In this document: positions 21,686 through 33,829 of the stretch, in pieces
How the letters are laid out: every line of letters starts with the position of its first letter
Numbering within the stretch: position 1 is the first letter of the stretch
NCBI GenBank assembly: GCA_019188255.1
Contig: JAETXT010000011.1
Location: 1,798,001-1,862,000 of the forward strand
Source of the DNA: Verticillium longisporum
Lineage: Eukaryota > Ascomycota > Sordariomycetes > Glomerellales > Plectosphaerellaceae
Direction: 5' to 3'
Length of the DNA: 64,000 nt
Notes under the pieces: model-generated
What the model was told of the DNA's origin: nothing
The model's input: the letters and a program-made list of their open reading frames with translations, nothing else
The model's database searches: none
Made by a program: the position numbers and the translations under genes

Positions 21686-22501
21686 ATGTCATCCTCACGC
21701 GAGCGCCGCATCATCAAGGAGCTGGCCGACATGGAGGCCGACAAGGACAACTCGGGCGTCTTCGCGCAGCCCGTCTCGGAAGCGAGCCTGCTCCATCTCA
21801 AGGGCACGCTGCCGGGCCCCCCCGACTCACCATATGCCGGCGGCCGCTTCGTCGTCGACATTGTCATTCCCGACATGTACCCCTTCAAGTCCCCGATCAT
21901 GAAGTTCGACACGAAGATCTGGCACCCCAACATCAGTTCCCAAACAGTGCGTTGCCCGTCGCTACTCCCTCAACCTGCCCTCCCCCCCCTCTCTCTCCCG
22001 ACTCCCGTGCCTCGAGTCGAGAAGCAGTGCTAACGAACAAACGAACAGGGCGCCATCTGCCTCGACACCCTCGGCACAGGCTGGTCGCCCGTGCAGACGA
22101 TCAAGACGGCCCTCCTCTCGCTGCGCATGCTCCTCGAGTTCCCGAACCCCAAGGACCCGCAGGACGCCGAGGTCGCCAAGATGATGCTCGAGCGGCCCGA
22201 GGCCTTCGCCTTGCGCGCCCACGAGTGGACCGTCGCCCACGCCGGCGCGCCCGCGAACTCCAAGCTCGACACGTCGCGGTACACGGCCGAGGCCGGCGCC
22301 GACAAGGCCGCCCTCGACGAGACGCGCTACGACGGCTACAACCGCAACCTCGTCGAGCGGTTCGTCGGCATGGGCTTCCAGGTCGATGCCGTCGTCGACG
22401 CGTTCAAGTACGTCGGCATTGACCGGAATGATGGGCGGGACTATGAGCTCGAGGAGGCGTACATGGGGGACATTACGGCTCGGTTGCTCGGCGAGCAGTG
22501 A
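21686..22501 (+). CDS. UBC1: ubiquitin-conjugating enzyme E2 with UBA domain (Ubc1/UBE2K type)
   Basis: Two exons, 21686-21946 and 22049-22501, encode 237 residues. The UBC fold spans about residues 1-150. It includes LLHLKGTLPGPPDSPYAGG, PDMYPFKSP, and HPNISSQTGAICLD with the catalytic Cys near residue 91. GWSPVQTIKTALLSL, the UBC1-type helix, follows. A linker leads to a C-terminal UBA domain (RFVGMGFQVDAVVDAF, about residues 190-237). That extension separates Ubc1/UBE2K from short E2 enzymes. The family builds Lys48-linked ubiquitin chains. The divergent neighbour encodes a proteasome ATPase. Confidence 0.95.
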
Positions 22502-23085
22502 TGTGGGGGTTTGGTTATGTGGGATTATCAGGCAGAATGGGCAGCCACCGCGGATTTTGGGGCGAGATTTTCAGAAGAGGGTAGGGACGGACGGATGCAT
22601 TCCGCTGGAGTTTTGTGTGTTCTATAATGTTATGACTGAAATGTTTGCATTGCGTCGGGGGGAATATTCCGCCATCAATTCTTTTGTTTTCTCCGTCTCG
22701 AGAAGGCGTTGGGAGAGGGAGCGTCAGGGGACGCAATCAACCGAGAAGTCTCGGTGGCAGGCAGAGGCACGCAGACGAAGCACAGACTGTTACGAAACAA
22801 ACAAAAATTGGGTTGAGACCTGTTCTCAAGATGGGTGATGCAGGCAGAATACAGATGGAATTCCAGATTACAAAACAGAAGCCGCACTACGCGGCCTCGT
22901 TGCTAGCCTCGCCTTCCAAAGCCGCCTCCGTTCCAGTCTATGAGTACCGTACCCTCGATGAATAGCAGAAAATGCACGGCTGCTCCTTAGGCGTGCCCCG
23001 GTCACCACATCATACATACACATGCTTCCCTTCTCCTCGCCTTGCCGCCCACTCACCCATGTTCCGCTGGATAGACGGGAACCCT
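22502..23085. other. intergenic between convergent genes
   Basis: 3' flanks of UBC1 and the succinyl-CoA ligase gene. No gene is seen. Confidence 0.4.
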
Positions 23086-24362
<1,277 letters not shown>

Positions 24363-25108
24363 GATGGCTTTGTGCTGTGCAGAGGAAGGGAGGAAAAAAG
24401 AAGAGAGGAAGAAGCGCGGCGAGGGAGCAGCGCAGCTGATGACAGTCGTGTCGAAAGGAGGTCGACGGATGGGGTGGAGGGGAGATGGAGGTTGATGCGG
24501 CGTTATTCGGGGGAAAACCAACAGGAGAAGAGCTCAATTCATCGCGGCCTCCAAACACGAAGCGTCAAAACTTGGAGTTCCAGGTGCCATTCGGCAGCTG
24601 CTGGGGGGCGCTCGGGCCATACGGCCAGATTCCAGTTCGGTTACACTGTTGACTGGCCGGCAGCACCGGGAAAACCCGCGACCAGAGGGACCTCCTTCAG
24701 GCTCTGAGGCACTGAGGCACGCCGAGCCAGGGCAGAGGCACGCCGAGCCAGGGCAGAGGCACGCAGAGCAAGGGAGCGAGCTGTCGGAGATGGATTGTTC
24801 CCGCCGAGCCAATCGCCGAGCTGGCAAATGGACGGTCATCAGTCATCAGTGAAAAGCATGAGCCACCTGAGTCATCAATCAGCCTTGGCCAAGGGGTTCC
24901 ACTTCTTCTGTCTCCCCCTCCCCCACCATCAGATGCCACTGGCCTTTCGAGATCACTGATCTTGAAGTGGTGGTGTACTGCTCCTGCAGCTCAGGCGATT
25001 GCCTCCAAAATTTCTGGAAGCACTGCAACTGCATACAGATTCTCGATCCATCGCCCCTCGCCATCGAAACTTGATCTACCAACATCTTCCTCGAATGCCA
25101 CACACACC
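24363..25108. promoter_or_regulatory. divergent region between LSC1 and ELP3
   Basis: 746 bp between two start codons. It holds the 21-bp tandem repeat described below. No gene is seen. Confidence 0.45.
24714..24776. repeat. 21-bp tandem repeat, three copies
   Basis: Two identical copies of a 21-bp unit beginning GAGGCACGCCGAGCCAGGG (24714-24734, 24735-24755) are followed by a third copy with a few changes (24756-24776). It lies in the LSC1-ELP3 intergenic region. Confidence 0.9.
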
Positions 25109-26900
25109 ATGGCCACAACAACAATGACGGCTACGGCCACCCACCGGCCAAAGCCCAAGACGGAAAACCTTGCCCCAGAGAACGAGCGTTTCCTGCGGTG
25201 TTGCGCCGATGTAGTCAACGCCCTGATCGAGGATCATGAAGCCTCGAGCGACCCGAAGAAGCCCAAGAGGGATATCAACCTCAACCAACTACGAAACAAG
25301 TGTGCCAAGAAGCACAAACTCGCCAACATTCCCTCCTTGACCGCCATCATCGCTGCCATTCCCGAATACTACAAGAAATACATCCTGCCGAAGCTGATTG
25401 CGAAGCCTATCCGTATGTGCTGGCCCCTTCTCTTTCTCTTTCTCGGTACTTCGTCTGACATGCACAGGGACATCCTCTGGTATCGCCGTCGTCGCCGTCA
25501 TGTGCAAGCCACACAGGTGTCCTCACATTGCCTACACCGGTAACATTTGCGTCTACTGCCCTGGCGGCCCCGACTCCGATTTTGAGTACAGCACACAGTC
25601 CTATACTGGCTACGAGCCCACGTCAATGCGCGCCATCCGCGCGCGATACGACCCATTCGAGCAGGCGCGAGGTCGTGTCGACCAGCTCAAGTCTCTCGGA
25701 CACTCGGTGGACAAGGTCGAATACATCATCATGGGAGGAACATTCATGTCACTGGCCGCGTCCTACCGAGAGGACTTCATCGCGCAACTGCACAACGCCC
25801 TCAGCGGCTACCAGACGTCAAATGTGGACGAGGCCGTGGAGGCGGGCGAGATGAGCAACATCAAGTGTGTCGGCATCACAATCGAGACAAGGCCGGATTA
25901 CTGCCTGCAACCACACCTGTCAGACATGCTGCGGTATGGCTGTACGAGGTTGGAGGTTGGCGTGCAGTCTCTGTACGAGGACGTGGCGCGGGACACGAAT
26001 CGAGGCCACACAGTAGCCGCCGTGGCAGAGACCTTCTGCTATTCCAAGGACGCCGGGTACAAGGTCGTCAGCCACATGATGCCGGATCTGCCCAACTGCG
26101 GCAAGGAGCGAGACCTGGACCAGTTCCGAGAGTATTTCGAGAACCCGGCTTTCAGGACAGACGGCCTGAAAATCTACCCGACGCTCGTCATTCGCGGAAC
26201 CGGACTCTACGAATTGTGGCGGACGGGACGCTACCAAAACTACACACCAAACGAGCTCATTGACCTCGTCGCGAGGATCATGGCGCTCGTGCCGCCGTGG
26301 ACGCGCATCTACCGTGTGCAGCGCGACATTCCCATGCCGCTCGTGACGTCGGGCGTCGAGAACGGCAGCCTGCGCGAGCTGGCGCTGGCGAGGATGAAGG
26401 ACTTTGGCACGTCGTGTCGCGACGTCAGGACGCGCGAGGTCGGCGTCAACGAGGTCAAGCACAAGATCCGGCCGAACCAGATTGAGCTCGTGCGGCGCGA
26501 CTACACGGCCAACGGCGGGTGGGAGACGTTCCTGGCGTACGAGGACCCCAAGCAGGACATACTCGTGGCGCTGCTGCGGCTGCGCAAGTGCAGCGACAAG
26601 TACACGTTCCGCGAGGAGCTCGTGGGCCAGCCGACGAGTCTCGTGCGCGAGCTGCACGTGTACGGCACGGCGGTGCCGGTGCACGCGAGGGACCCCAAGA
26701 AGTTCCAGCACCAAGGCTTCGGCACGCTGTTGATGGAGGAGGCGGAGAGGATAGCGAGGGACGAGCACGGCAGTGACAAGATCAGCGTCATCTCGGGTGT
26801 CGGTGTCAGGAGTTATTACGCAAAGCTGGGGTACTGGCTGGACGGGCCATATATGAGCAAGTGGCTGGATGGCAGGCCACAGGACAAGGACGCCAGGTGA
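25109..26900 (+). CDS. ELP3: Elongator catalytic subunit Elp3 (radical SAM and GNAT domains)
   Basis: Two exons, 25109-25412 and 25468-26900, encode 578 residues, close to the yeast length. The ATG at 25109 was preferred to an in-frame upstream ATG because the preceding codons are not conserved-looking. The radical-SAM region has the cysteine set in [20 protein letters not shown]. It continues through [35 protein letters not shown] and [11 protein letters not shown]. The C-terminal acetyltransferase part has [29 protein letters not shown] and [14 protein letters not shown]. Elp3 adds the carboxymethyl-type modification to wobble uridine of tRNA within Elongator. Confidence 0.97.
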
Positions 26901-27147
26901 TGCTGGTAGAAATACAAAACGCATCATGTATGATGCATCGTTTATGCCGAAATGTTGTACAGGTCGACTGGCTGGGTTATCGTCCTCGACCGCGTTTGTG
27001 ATGTCGTGCACGCCGTTGTCGCAAGTGGGAGGGTATCATGTCGAGTCTTGGACTTCGGCATCAAGGCCTCGCCTTCATGCGTAAGGCCTGTGCCTTCTCG
27101 TGAAGAGGAGTCACCTCCCGTCACCGGCTTCCAGGCCGCAGCAACTC

Positions 27148-27780
27148 TCACGCATCCCGCTCGCCAAACTGCGCCTCCCATTCCCGCAAGCAGCGCAGCA
27201 ATCCCTCGCCCGCCTTCTCGGCCAACACCTTCCTCTCGACGCCCGTCATCTCCCTGAGGACGTACTCCGACACGGCCTCCCTCTCCCTGGCCTCGGGCCG
27301 CCCGATGCCGATGCTGATGCGCGCGAACCTCGCGGCGGGAAAGTCGGCCGGCCGCAGCAGCTTGCCGACGCTCTTGACGCCGTTGTGGCCCCTGTGCGAG
27401 CTGTTCCACTTCCTGACGCGCACGACGCCGAGGTCCTCTTCCAGGTCGTCGTGCACGACGAGCAGGGACAGCGTCGGGTCCTCGAAGGCGCGGTAGGCGG
27501 CCGCGGCGTACTTGCCGGACACGTTCATGAGGGACGGGGACTGTAGGAGGGCGTAGTCGGGGGACAAGGAGGCGAGGGGTGCTTTGGCGGCGTGGCGGGT
27601 CTTGGCGAAGGCGGGCTGGGAGGGCAGCAGGGGGATCAGCGCGGCGAGGGCGTGGTGGCCGGCCGAGTGGAGGGTGTTCAGGTAGGGAGACGGGTTTCCG
27701 AGGCTGAAGAGGAGTATCCTGGGGGGAGGCATCTTGGCGGCGACGGGTATGGACCTCGTGGGTTGTGCTGTGAGATGCAT
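27148..27780 (-). CDS. PTH1: peptidyl-tRNA hydrolase, bacterial/mitochondrial Pth1 type
   Basis: 210 residues in one exon. Family motifs in order are LFSLGNPSPYLNTLHSAGHHAL (catalytic His in NTLHSAG), LLQSPSLMNVSGKYAAAA, LLVVHDDLEEDLG (catalytic Asp), WNSSHRGHNGVKSV and RISIGIGRPEARE. The short N-terminus contains a second Met at codon 17 (MPPPRIL), which is an equally possible start. The enzyme frees tRNA from stalled peptidyl-tRNA, probably in mitochondria. It lies tail to tail with ELP3, 247 bp away. Confidence 0.93.
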   Translation of the reverse strand: MHLTAQPTRSIPVAAKMPPPRILLFSLGNPSPYLNTLHSAGHHALAALIPLLPSQPAFAKTRHAAKAPLASLSPDYALLQSPSLMNVSGKYAAAAYRAFEDPTLSLLVVHDDLEEDLGVVRVRKWNSSHRGHNGVKSVGKLLRPADFPAARFARISIGIGRPEAREREAVSEYVLREMTGVERKVLAEKAGEGLLRCLREWEAQFGERDA

Positions 27781-28301
27781 AGGTCCCGTAAGGTATCTGA
27801 GGTCAGGTAAGGTTATGAGAGGGAGCTGCTGGAACGGGTTTGCCGCATGCGCCTACGGCTTTGAGATGGTGCGATAGCGGCTTTGCGGGCGCCTGGCGCT
27901 GGATAGATACATGACTCGGAACACCGCATATTGGCATCACGCGGCGTCTCCCTCCTCTGTCATCTACCAGACGTGATCGTGCAGCTCCGTCGCATCGGAT
28001 TTCATCCGCCGACTGCATTGATCTTGGCTCGCGAGTCAGGCATTGCGATGAGCGTGGACTACATTTAGTTACGCCACCATGTTGCCATACCTGAGGTGAA
28101 CCGATCGGGATTCGGCTTTTCGACAAAGAACCATGTCACACCTTGAGTGGACAGTCTGCTTACCCTCAACTATTTAACCTACATTCCTCCTTCTTAAAGT
28201 TCAGATCTGTACATAGTGAATGAACACACAAACGCATCTTCATCATCACTCGTTCGTACAACACACACAACCCTCACAGCCCCTCCCCGCCAACCCAAGA
28301 C
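27781..28301. promoter_or_regulatory. divergent region between PTH1 and the YqfO-like gene
   Basis: 521 bp with no gene seen. The last 100 bp are CT- and CA-rich. Confidence 0.4.
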
Positions 28302-28700
28302 ATGACTTCCTCTTCGCCCACCCGCTACCGTCTCGTGTTCCACGTCCCCGAGACCCATCTCGAAGCCTGTAAGCGAGCCATATTCGACGTGGGCGCCGGT
28401 CGCTTCCCGGGACCAGGCAACTACACCGAGGTCTGCTGGTCGACCATCGGCACCGGTCAGTTCCGCCCCGGCGACGGCGCAAAGCCGGCCATTGGCAAGC
28501 CCGGCGAGCTCGAAGAGCTGCACGAAGCAAGAGCCGAGACTCTTTGCGTTGGTGAAGACGTAGTGAGAAAGGCCGTCGCGGCTTTGAAGCTGTGAGTGTG
28601 AACCGTAGGCGCTTGAGTGTGTTCCGCTACTAAATGGTGCTCCAGAGCCCACCCATATGAAGAAGTCTCCTACAGTGTCATGAAAATGGAGGACTTCTGA
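28302..28700 (+). CDS. small YqfO/NIF3-like single-domain protein
   Basis: Two exons, 28302-28591 and 28646-28700, encode 114 residues. The start YRLVFHVPETHLEACKRAIF, the middle GRFPGPGNYTEVCWSTIGTG and QFRPGDGAKPAIG, and the end AHPYEEVSYSVMKMEDF match the standalone CutA-like domain otherwise inserted in NIF3/YqfO dinuclear-metal proteins. The biochemical role of the free-standing form is not established. No signal peptide. The intron is supported by the restored HPYEE motif. Confidence 0.85.
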
Positions 28701-28895
28701 TGCGATGTGCACGCGTTTCCGAGACGAACATGACTGCCTATAGCTAAACTGGGCTGGCCACAATTGGGTCTTGGCGAGATTCGTTGTACTTGAAATGATC
28801 GTCGTATTTGAAATACCCAAGGCACTTTACCAGCGGAGTTCCCACATCTACCAAGACTTGAAGGCTCCCCGCCTCAAGCAGCATGCGACGATGAC

Positions 28896-30034
28896 TTACA
28901 TCCTCCAGCTGTCCCTCTCCCAGAACCGCTTCTTCCTGCCCTCCTTCGCCCAGATCAGGTCGCCCCAGCCCATGACAGTATACCCGCCAGACGTCTGCCC
29001 ACCCTGCGCGTCGTAAAACGCCTTGGCCTTGGCCGTCCATGGCGCCCTTTTCCCCTTCTGCACCACGTACTTGTAGTAGATGAGGTCCCACACGCCCGGC
29101 AGATCAGGGCTGATGCCACGCTTCTGCTCTGAAATCGCATCCCACGGCCCATCAACGAGAACGGCGAGGCAGCGCGAAAACTGGGCATCGTACTCCACCG
29201 TCTCGTTGAGGTTGTACTTGGCCGTGTACTGGAGGCCTTGAGCAGCACGCTGTCCAGCTCGCTCCACGCGTCAATCCCTTGCGTCTCGAGCGTCTCGGCC
29301 GCGAGCGCGGCCCAGCCGAGGCCAGACTGAACATGCGACTGGTCGCGGCCCGCCTCGGACGACTGGCCCGTCCTGCGGTTAAAGTTTCCGGGCAGCCCGG
29401 CGCAGAGGTCGTTGAGGTAGGCGTTGAGCGCGTAGTTGAACAGGTTCACGTCGTCGAGGTAGACGGCAAAGTTGAGCAGCGCCTTGATGGAGGCCATGCC
29501 GTAGTTGGCGTGGCCGATGATGATCGACTGGCGGGCGAAGAGCCAGTAGAGCTGGTTCGAGAAGCCCGTGCCGCCCTGCCACTTGGCGCCGGCCTCGGTC
29601 CAGTTGCCCTCCCAGCGCAGAATCTCGGCGGCGTTGACGAGAATGTCGCCCTCGATGCCGACGAGCAGGCTCGTGTCGATGCCGATGATGTGGGTCAGGT
29701 TTGTGCCCCACGCGTCAATAATGTTCGCGGCGACCCTGAAGTGCGCGTCGTCGCGCGTGATGTACCACAGGATGGCGTGTTGGTACGCAGCACGCGTGTC
29801 GGCCGTGAAGGTCGAGTAGTTGCTCGGCCGCCCCCGCGACAGCACCTCCTTGGGCCCTTGCATCCTGTAGTCGACCGACGAGTACGAGTCGGCCTGGAGC
29901 GCGTTGAAGCCGCTTATCCATGGCTCCTTCTTTTCGCTGACCTTGGTGCGCATGAGCTCGAGGTCGTCGTGCGAGTGCCAGAGACCCGGGTGCTTGAACT
30001 GCCCAAGGCCGGTCTTGCCGCCCCTGGGCATCAC
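28896..30034 (-). CDS. alginate-lyase-family (PF05426-like) protein, frameshifted
   Basis: The main frame runs from 30034 to about 29236 and encodes HPGLWHSHDDLELMRTKV, YQHAILWYITRDDAHF, IIDAWGTNLTHI, GDILVNAAEILRW, HANYGMASIKALLNFAVYLD and EAGRDQSHVQSGLGW. These are the features of secreted alginate-lyase-like alpha-toroid proteins and parallel the gene at 31327. At about 29234-29237 the frame shifts by one base, and the conserved end (LQYTAKYNLNETVEYD to DSWRM) continues in another frame to 28896. A missing base in a G run would explain it. No signal peptide is visible at the first Met (MMPRGGK). An upstream exon was looked for to about 30300 and not found convincingly. It is either a sequence error plus an unrecognised first exon, or a dying copy. 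Substrate unknown. Confidence 0.65.
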
Positions 30035-31326
30035 AGGCGGAACGGGACCTGGCGGAGTCAGCCGTGGTCCCTCGCTGCCACAGCGGGAGAGTTATAGTTA
30101 CCATTGAGAGTCGGCAAGTTCGAGACCAAGGATGTTGCTTGGTCTATGAGTGGGAGGAGGAAAAGTCCAAGCTTGAATATGTCAGCAGCGGAATTATCGG
30201 ACGATCAAGTGGGTTCATCTTACTCTCGCCACGGAAAGCTTCATCTTGGAAGCAAGGATCCAACGACCTCAGGTTCTTCGGCAAATTGGGCTCAAAGCAT
30301 TGCACAATGGGTGGGCAAGTGAAGCATGAGAAGACTCAAAAGGCCACCAGACATCTTTATACAACTATCGCTTGCCAGTGATTCTCTATTGAGCCCCGAT
30401 ACTGGCCGTCGCCGACAGATCGCGGGGTTCCTGGGATTAGCCCCTCATTTCCTGTCAGGAACAGACTCCAAAATGTCTCCATGTCAATCTTGCCTTCTGA
30501 GTCGTATCCGCGCCAAAACAGCCCGGGTTGACACGGCGGGGAAGTCCCGCCACAACGCTGTCAGGGTCGCTTGCACACGTTGTTGCGGGGAATGCGTCGG
30601 CTTTCGTGCCGTTTGATAATGGCGCTTCCAAGCCACCATACCTCCAGACCGGGCCAAGTCGCGGCGCGATGCCCGGTAGTGCGGTCGATGCTTCCAAAGG
30701 CCATGAACCCGGACGCGTCCCGTGGCCTTCATTACTGCCCGTCATCCCACCACCTTCGGGGAACATTCGCTCAACGCGGGCATGTTCGTGGCGATCCACG
30801 CTGTTGGCAAATGATCTCTGGGAGATTTGCATATGCCGTGTGGAGGAGGCGCTGTTTCCCCAGATTGAAATCCGGGGAAGAGCCGGGCCGTTGGGTCCTC
30901 GACATACACTCATGATCTTCCGTCACGAACACACTTCATGTTGTTCTGCATTGTTCGAAGCATGGCGCAGTTGACGATGGCGGTGGAGCAGAACAGGGTG
31001 ACAGCGAGCGGTAATCTCTCTGGAACGTCGGCTACCGATTCGGGCCACGTGCCCGCCCCCTTGAGCCCCTCTCAATCACACGCCGGAAGGTTTCTAAGTT
31101 TTCCAATGCCGAATGCGTTTCCTTGACGGCGCAACATCTGCGAGCAAAGCCCCGCGGCGATGCAAGGGGGCCACTGGGCACTGATTAGCGATGCCTGATA
31201 TCACCCTGGGTCTTCCATATAGTCTGAGTCTGGATGAGAAATTGATATAAAAGCCTGCTAACGAGACGCTGCAGCTGTTTGAAAATGAAGATCACACTCA
31301 CTTCATAGCCTTCATCTCTCATCACC
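30035..31326. promoter_or_regulatory. divergent region between the two alginate-lyase-family genes
   Basis: About 1.3 kb between the paralogues. A TATAAAAG box at 31245-31252 serves the right-hand gene. Overlapping short frames at 30450-30970 on both strands have no recognisable content and are not called. Confidence 0.45.
31245..31252 (+). promoter_or_regulatory. TATA box of the second alginate-lyase-family gene
   Basis: TATAAAAG lies 75 bp before the ATG at 31327, a consensus match at a usual distance. Confidence 0.55.
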
Positions 31327-32656
31327 ATGAAGTGTATTGCCCTTCTCAGTCTTCTTTCCCTACCCCTGACGGTGGTGGATGCCAGCCGGCCCCGTCCTCA
31401 CCATGCCCAACCTGAGACTCGACAGAGTTTGAACCACCCAGGCCTCCTTCACACGGCTGACGATTTCAAACGCATCAAGGGCCTGGTGGACTCCAAGAAG
31501 GAGCCCTTCGCAACTGGATGGGCCAAGCTCGTCGCACGCGCCAATGTGAAAGCCGTGCCTCACGCGCAGGATGTCATTTGCCGCGGTGACTCTGACTGCA
31601 CCCAGAACTACGCCTCGTTCTACCGTGACGTCCACACTGCTTACGCCAACGCCATCTACTGGAAGATAACGGGCACGACTGCCAACGCCGACACAGCTGC
31701 TGCCATTCTTGATGCTTGGGGCAGCAAGAACCCCGAGATTCAGGGAGCGCAGATCGGTACCTTGCTGCTGGCATCTACGGCTACCAGTATGCCAACGTGG
31801 CTGAGATTCTGAGAGACTATAATGGCTGGAAGGGGCTCTCGGCTGCCATCTCCTTCCTGAGGAACAGGTTCTACCCCATGAACCACCGATTCTTGGTTGA
31901 GCACAATGACGCCAAGATTGACAACTACTGGGCAAACGTAAGGGAAACTCAACCCAGTCAAGGTCTCATAATGTACTGGAAATGGCTAACATGACGCTGA
32001 ACTAGTGGGATCTCTGTACCCTTTGCTCTATGCATGCCATCGGAGTGCTGTCCGACAACAACACCATGATCAAGGAGGCGATCGACTACTTCAAGAACGG
32101 CGCCGGTAACGGAGCTATCAAGAACGCCATCTGGACGATCCACACCGAAGAAGGCTCAGGCAAGCAGCTTGGCCAGAATCAAGAGTCAGGCCGCGATCAA
32201 GGCCATACCATGTTCAACCAGAATCTGCTAGGCGTCCTGGCGCAGCAGAGCTACAACCAGGGCGAAGACCTCTTCGCGCTGCTGGATAACCGTATCCTCG
32301 CTGGGTAAGTCTTTTACGGCTTTGTGGCTTTCCGTCCCGCTGACAGCGACGACAGAGCCGAGTACGCTACCAAGTACAACACATTTCACGACGTGCCTTT
32401 TGCCACGTTCAAAAACTCCCACGGGACGTACACGACTATCAGCTCTCAAGACCGCGGCAACATCAGGCCGATTGGTGAGCTGCTCGTTGCGCACTACGAG
32501 TCGGTCCGGGGCCTCAACGCTTCCTGGACCAGGGAGTATCGCGACATGGTCGTGAAGAACGGCAGCGGAGCCGAGGGCGGTGGTGGCGACTATGGCCCCA
32601 ACAGCGGCGGATACGATCAACTTGGCTTTGGCACCATTTTGTTCCGTCGGGAATGA
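31327..32656 (+). CDS. secreted alginate-lyase-family protein, frameshifted in exon 1
   Basis: A signal peptide (MKCIALLSLLSLPLTVVDA) is followed by NHPGLLHTADDFKRIKGLV, VHTAYANAIYWKITG and AAAILDAWGSKNPEIQG. At 31743-31745 (GGG) the frame shifts by one. The protein then continues as SADRYLAAGIYGYQYANVAE to 31937. An intron (31938-32005) leads to WDLCTLCSMHAIGVLSDN and GRDQGHTMFNQNLLGVLAQ. A second intron (32305-32355) precedes AEYATKYNTFHDVPF and the end at 32656. Adding one G to the run restores one continuous product. The family includes polyuronide lyases; in fungi the substrate is mostly untested. It is a paralogue of the divergent gene to the left. Confidence 0.75.
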
Positions 32657-32938
32657 TCCAGTTGGAGTAGTACTCTGACAATAGGCATGAGATTCCATTA
32701 GGATCTATTTTGACTTCTGAAATCTCGTCTCATAACACCTTTTCCCCTTCACACAGTCGTTTCTGCTCTTCATTCTTTCTCCAAGATCGTCCAACAGCGG
32801 AGTCACGCATTTTGGTATATACGAAATGAATGCGTGAAACCACCTGAGACCGTTCTGAAGAAGTGCACACACGTGCTATACTGCAGAGTCAAACGCTTTT
32901 TCCAGTCTAATTCATTGAGTCCTTTAGTATTGAGGTGC

Positions 32939-33715
32939 TCAAGCGCCAGTGTACAGAGCCGGACCAGGCGTCTTCCAGCTCGTGGCAGATCCATAGACGG
33001 TGAAGCCGTAGAGCTGCGCATCGGAGCGGCTGTACAGCTGAGAGGCAACAACGCCCTTTCCAGCCAGCGTGTCTGAGCCACCGTTGGTCACCTCGATGTT
33101 GCCGCACTGCATGTAGAACTCGGGCTCGTTGAGGTGAGCGCGGTGCAGGGCAATGAGCTCGTGACGAACAACATATCTGCCCGAGGCAATGGATGCAGGA
33201 ATGGTGGCCAGGCTCCAGCCGTCGTAGGTGCGCAGGAGGTCAGTCGCCCAGATGCCCTGCGTGTTGGCTGGACCGGAGATGAGGCCGGCCTCCTGGATCT
33301 TGGTCCAGCGTAGAGCGGTCTTGTCGACCCTGGTGCAGTCGCCGTTGCAAGGGGCGATGTAGGTGATGACGGAACCGCGGTGGCTCTCAGCCCAGCCGTT
33401 TGGGTTGATGACCTTGTCGTCGGAGGTCCACCGGAACTCAATAGGGCTGCCCGCATCAATCTTGGCGTAGTTCTTGGAGGGTTGCGAGCCGCGGCGGCAG
33501 ACAAAGTCGGGGCTGGAGATGTCCATCTCAGGGCCCTCATTTTGGGTCGTGAAAGACCAACCAATGGCATTAGGGGCCTTGTCGACCTGCCAGTAGTTGT
33601 AACCTTCGTAGTTGTCGCCGCTGAGATAGAAAGTACTAAGGTATCCGTGGGCAGCGGCCTGGGAGGCCAGGACCGCCATGCTGAGTGCAACTGAAAGAAG
33701 CATCTTGGCTTCCAA
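32939..33715 (-). CDS. AA9 lytic polysaccharide monooxygenase (formerly GH61)
   Basis: 258 residues in one exon, with no linker or binding module. The signal peptide ends before HGYLSTFYL, leaving the N-terminal His of the copper histidine brace. Met5 is an alternative start that gives the same mature end. The second brace His is in VVRHELIALHRAHL, and the axial Tyr is in PEFYMQCGNIEV. SKNYAKIDAGSPIEFRWT and RGSVITYIAPCNGDCTRVD are typical AA9 strands with conserved Cys. AA9 enzymes oxidatively cut cellulose or related glucans outside the cell, using copper and an external electron donor. A TATAAATA element lies about 110 bp upstream. Confidence 0.95.
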   Translation of the reverse strand: MEAKMLLSVALSMAVLASQAAAHGYLSTFYLSGDNYEGYNYWQVDKAPNAIGWSFTTQNEGPEMDISSPDFVCRRGSQPSKNYAKIDAGSPIEFRWTSDDKVINPNGWAESHRGSVITYIAPCNGDCTRVDKTALRWTKIQEAGLISGPANTQGIWATDLLRTYDGWSLATIPASIASGRYVVRHELIALHRAHLNEPEFYMQCGNIEVTNGGSDTLAGKGVVASQLYSRSDAQLYGFTVYGSATSWKTPGPALYTGA

Positions 33716-33821
33716 AACAAGTGATCCACGATTTGTGATGGATTGAACTCGAGATGAGAGCTGAATGATGAGGTCGAGATGCAGAGTTCAATACTGACAA
33801 AAGCCGATGACCCGGGCGCAT

Positions 33822-33829
33822 ATTTATAT
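33822..33829 (-). promoter_or_regulatory. TATA box of the AA9 gene
   Basis: TATAAATA on the minus strand, 107-114 bp before the first ATG at 33715. Confidence 0.5.

Noticed and set aside
30455..30974. Overlapping frames of about 150 codons on both strands between the alginate-lyase-family genes
   Set aside because: No recognisable motif and no coding bias that favours one frame.
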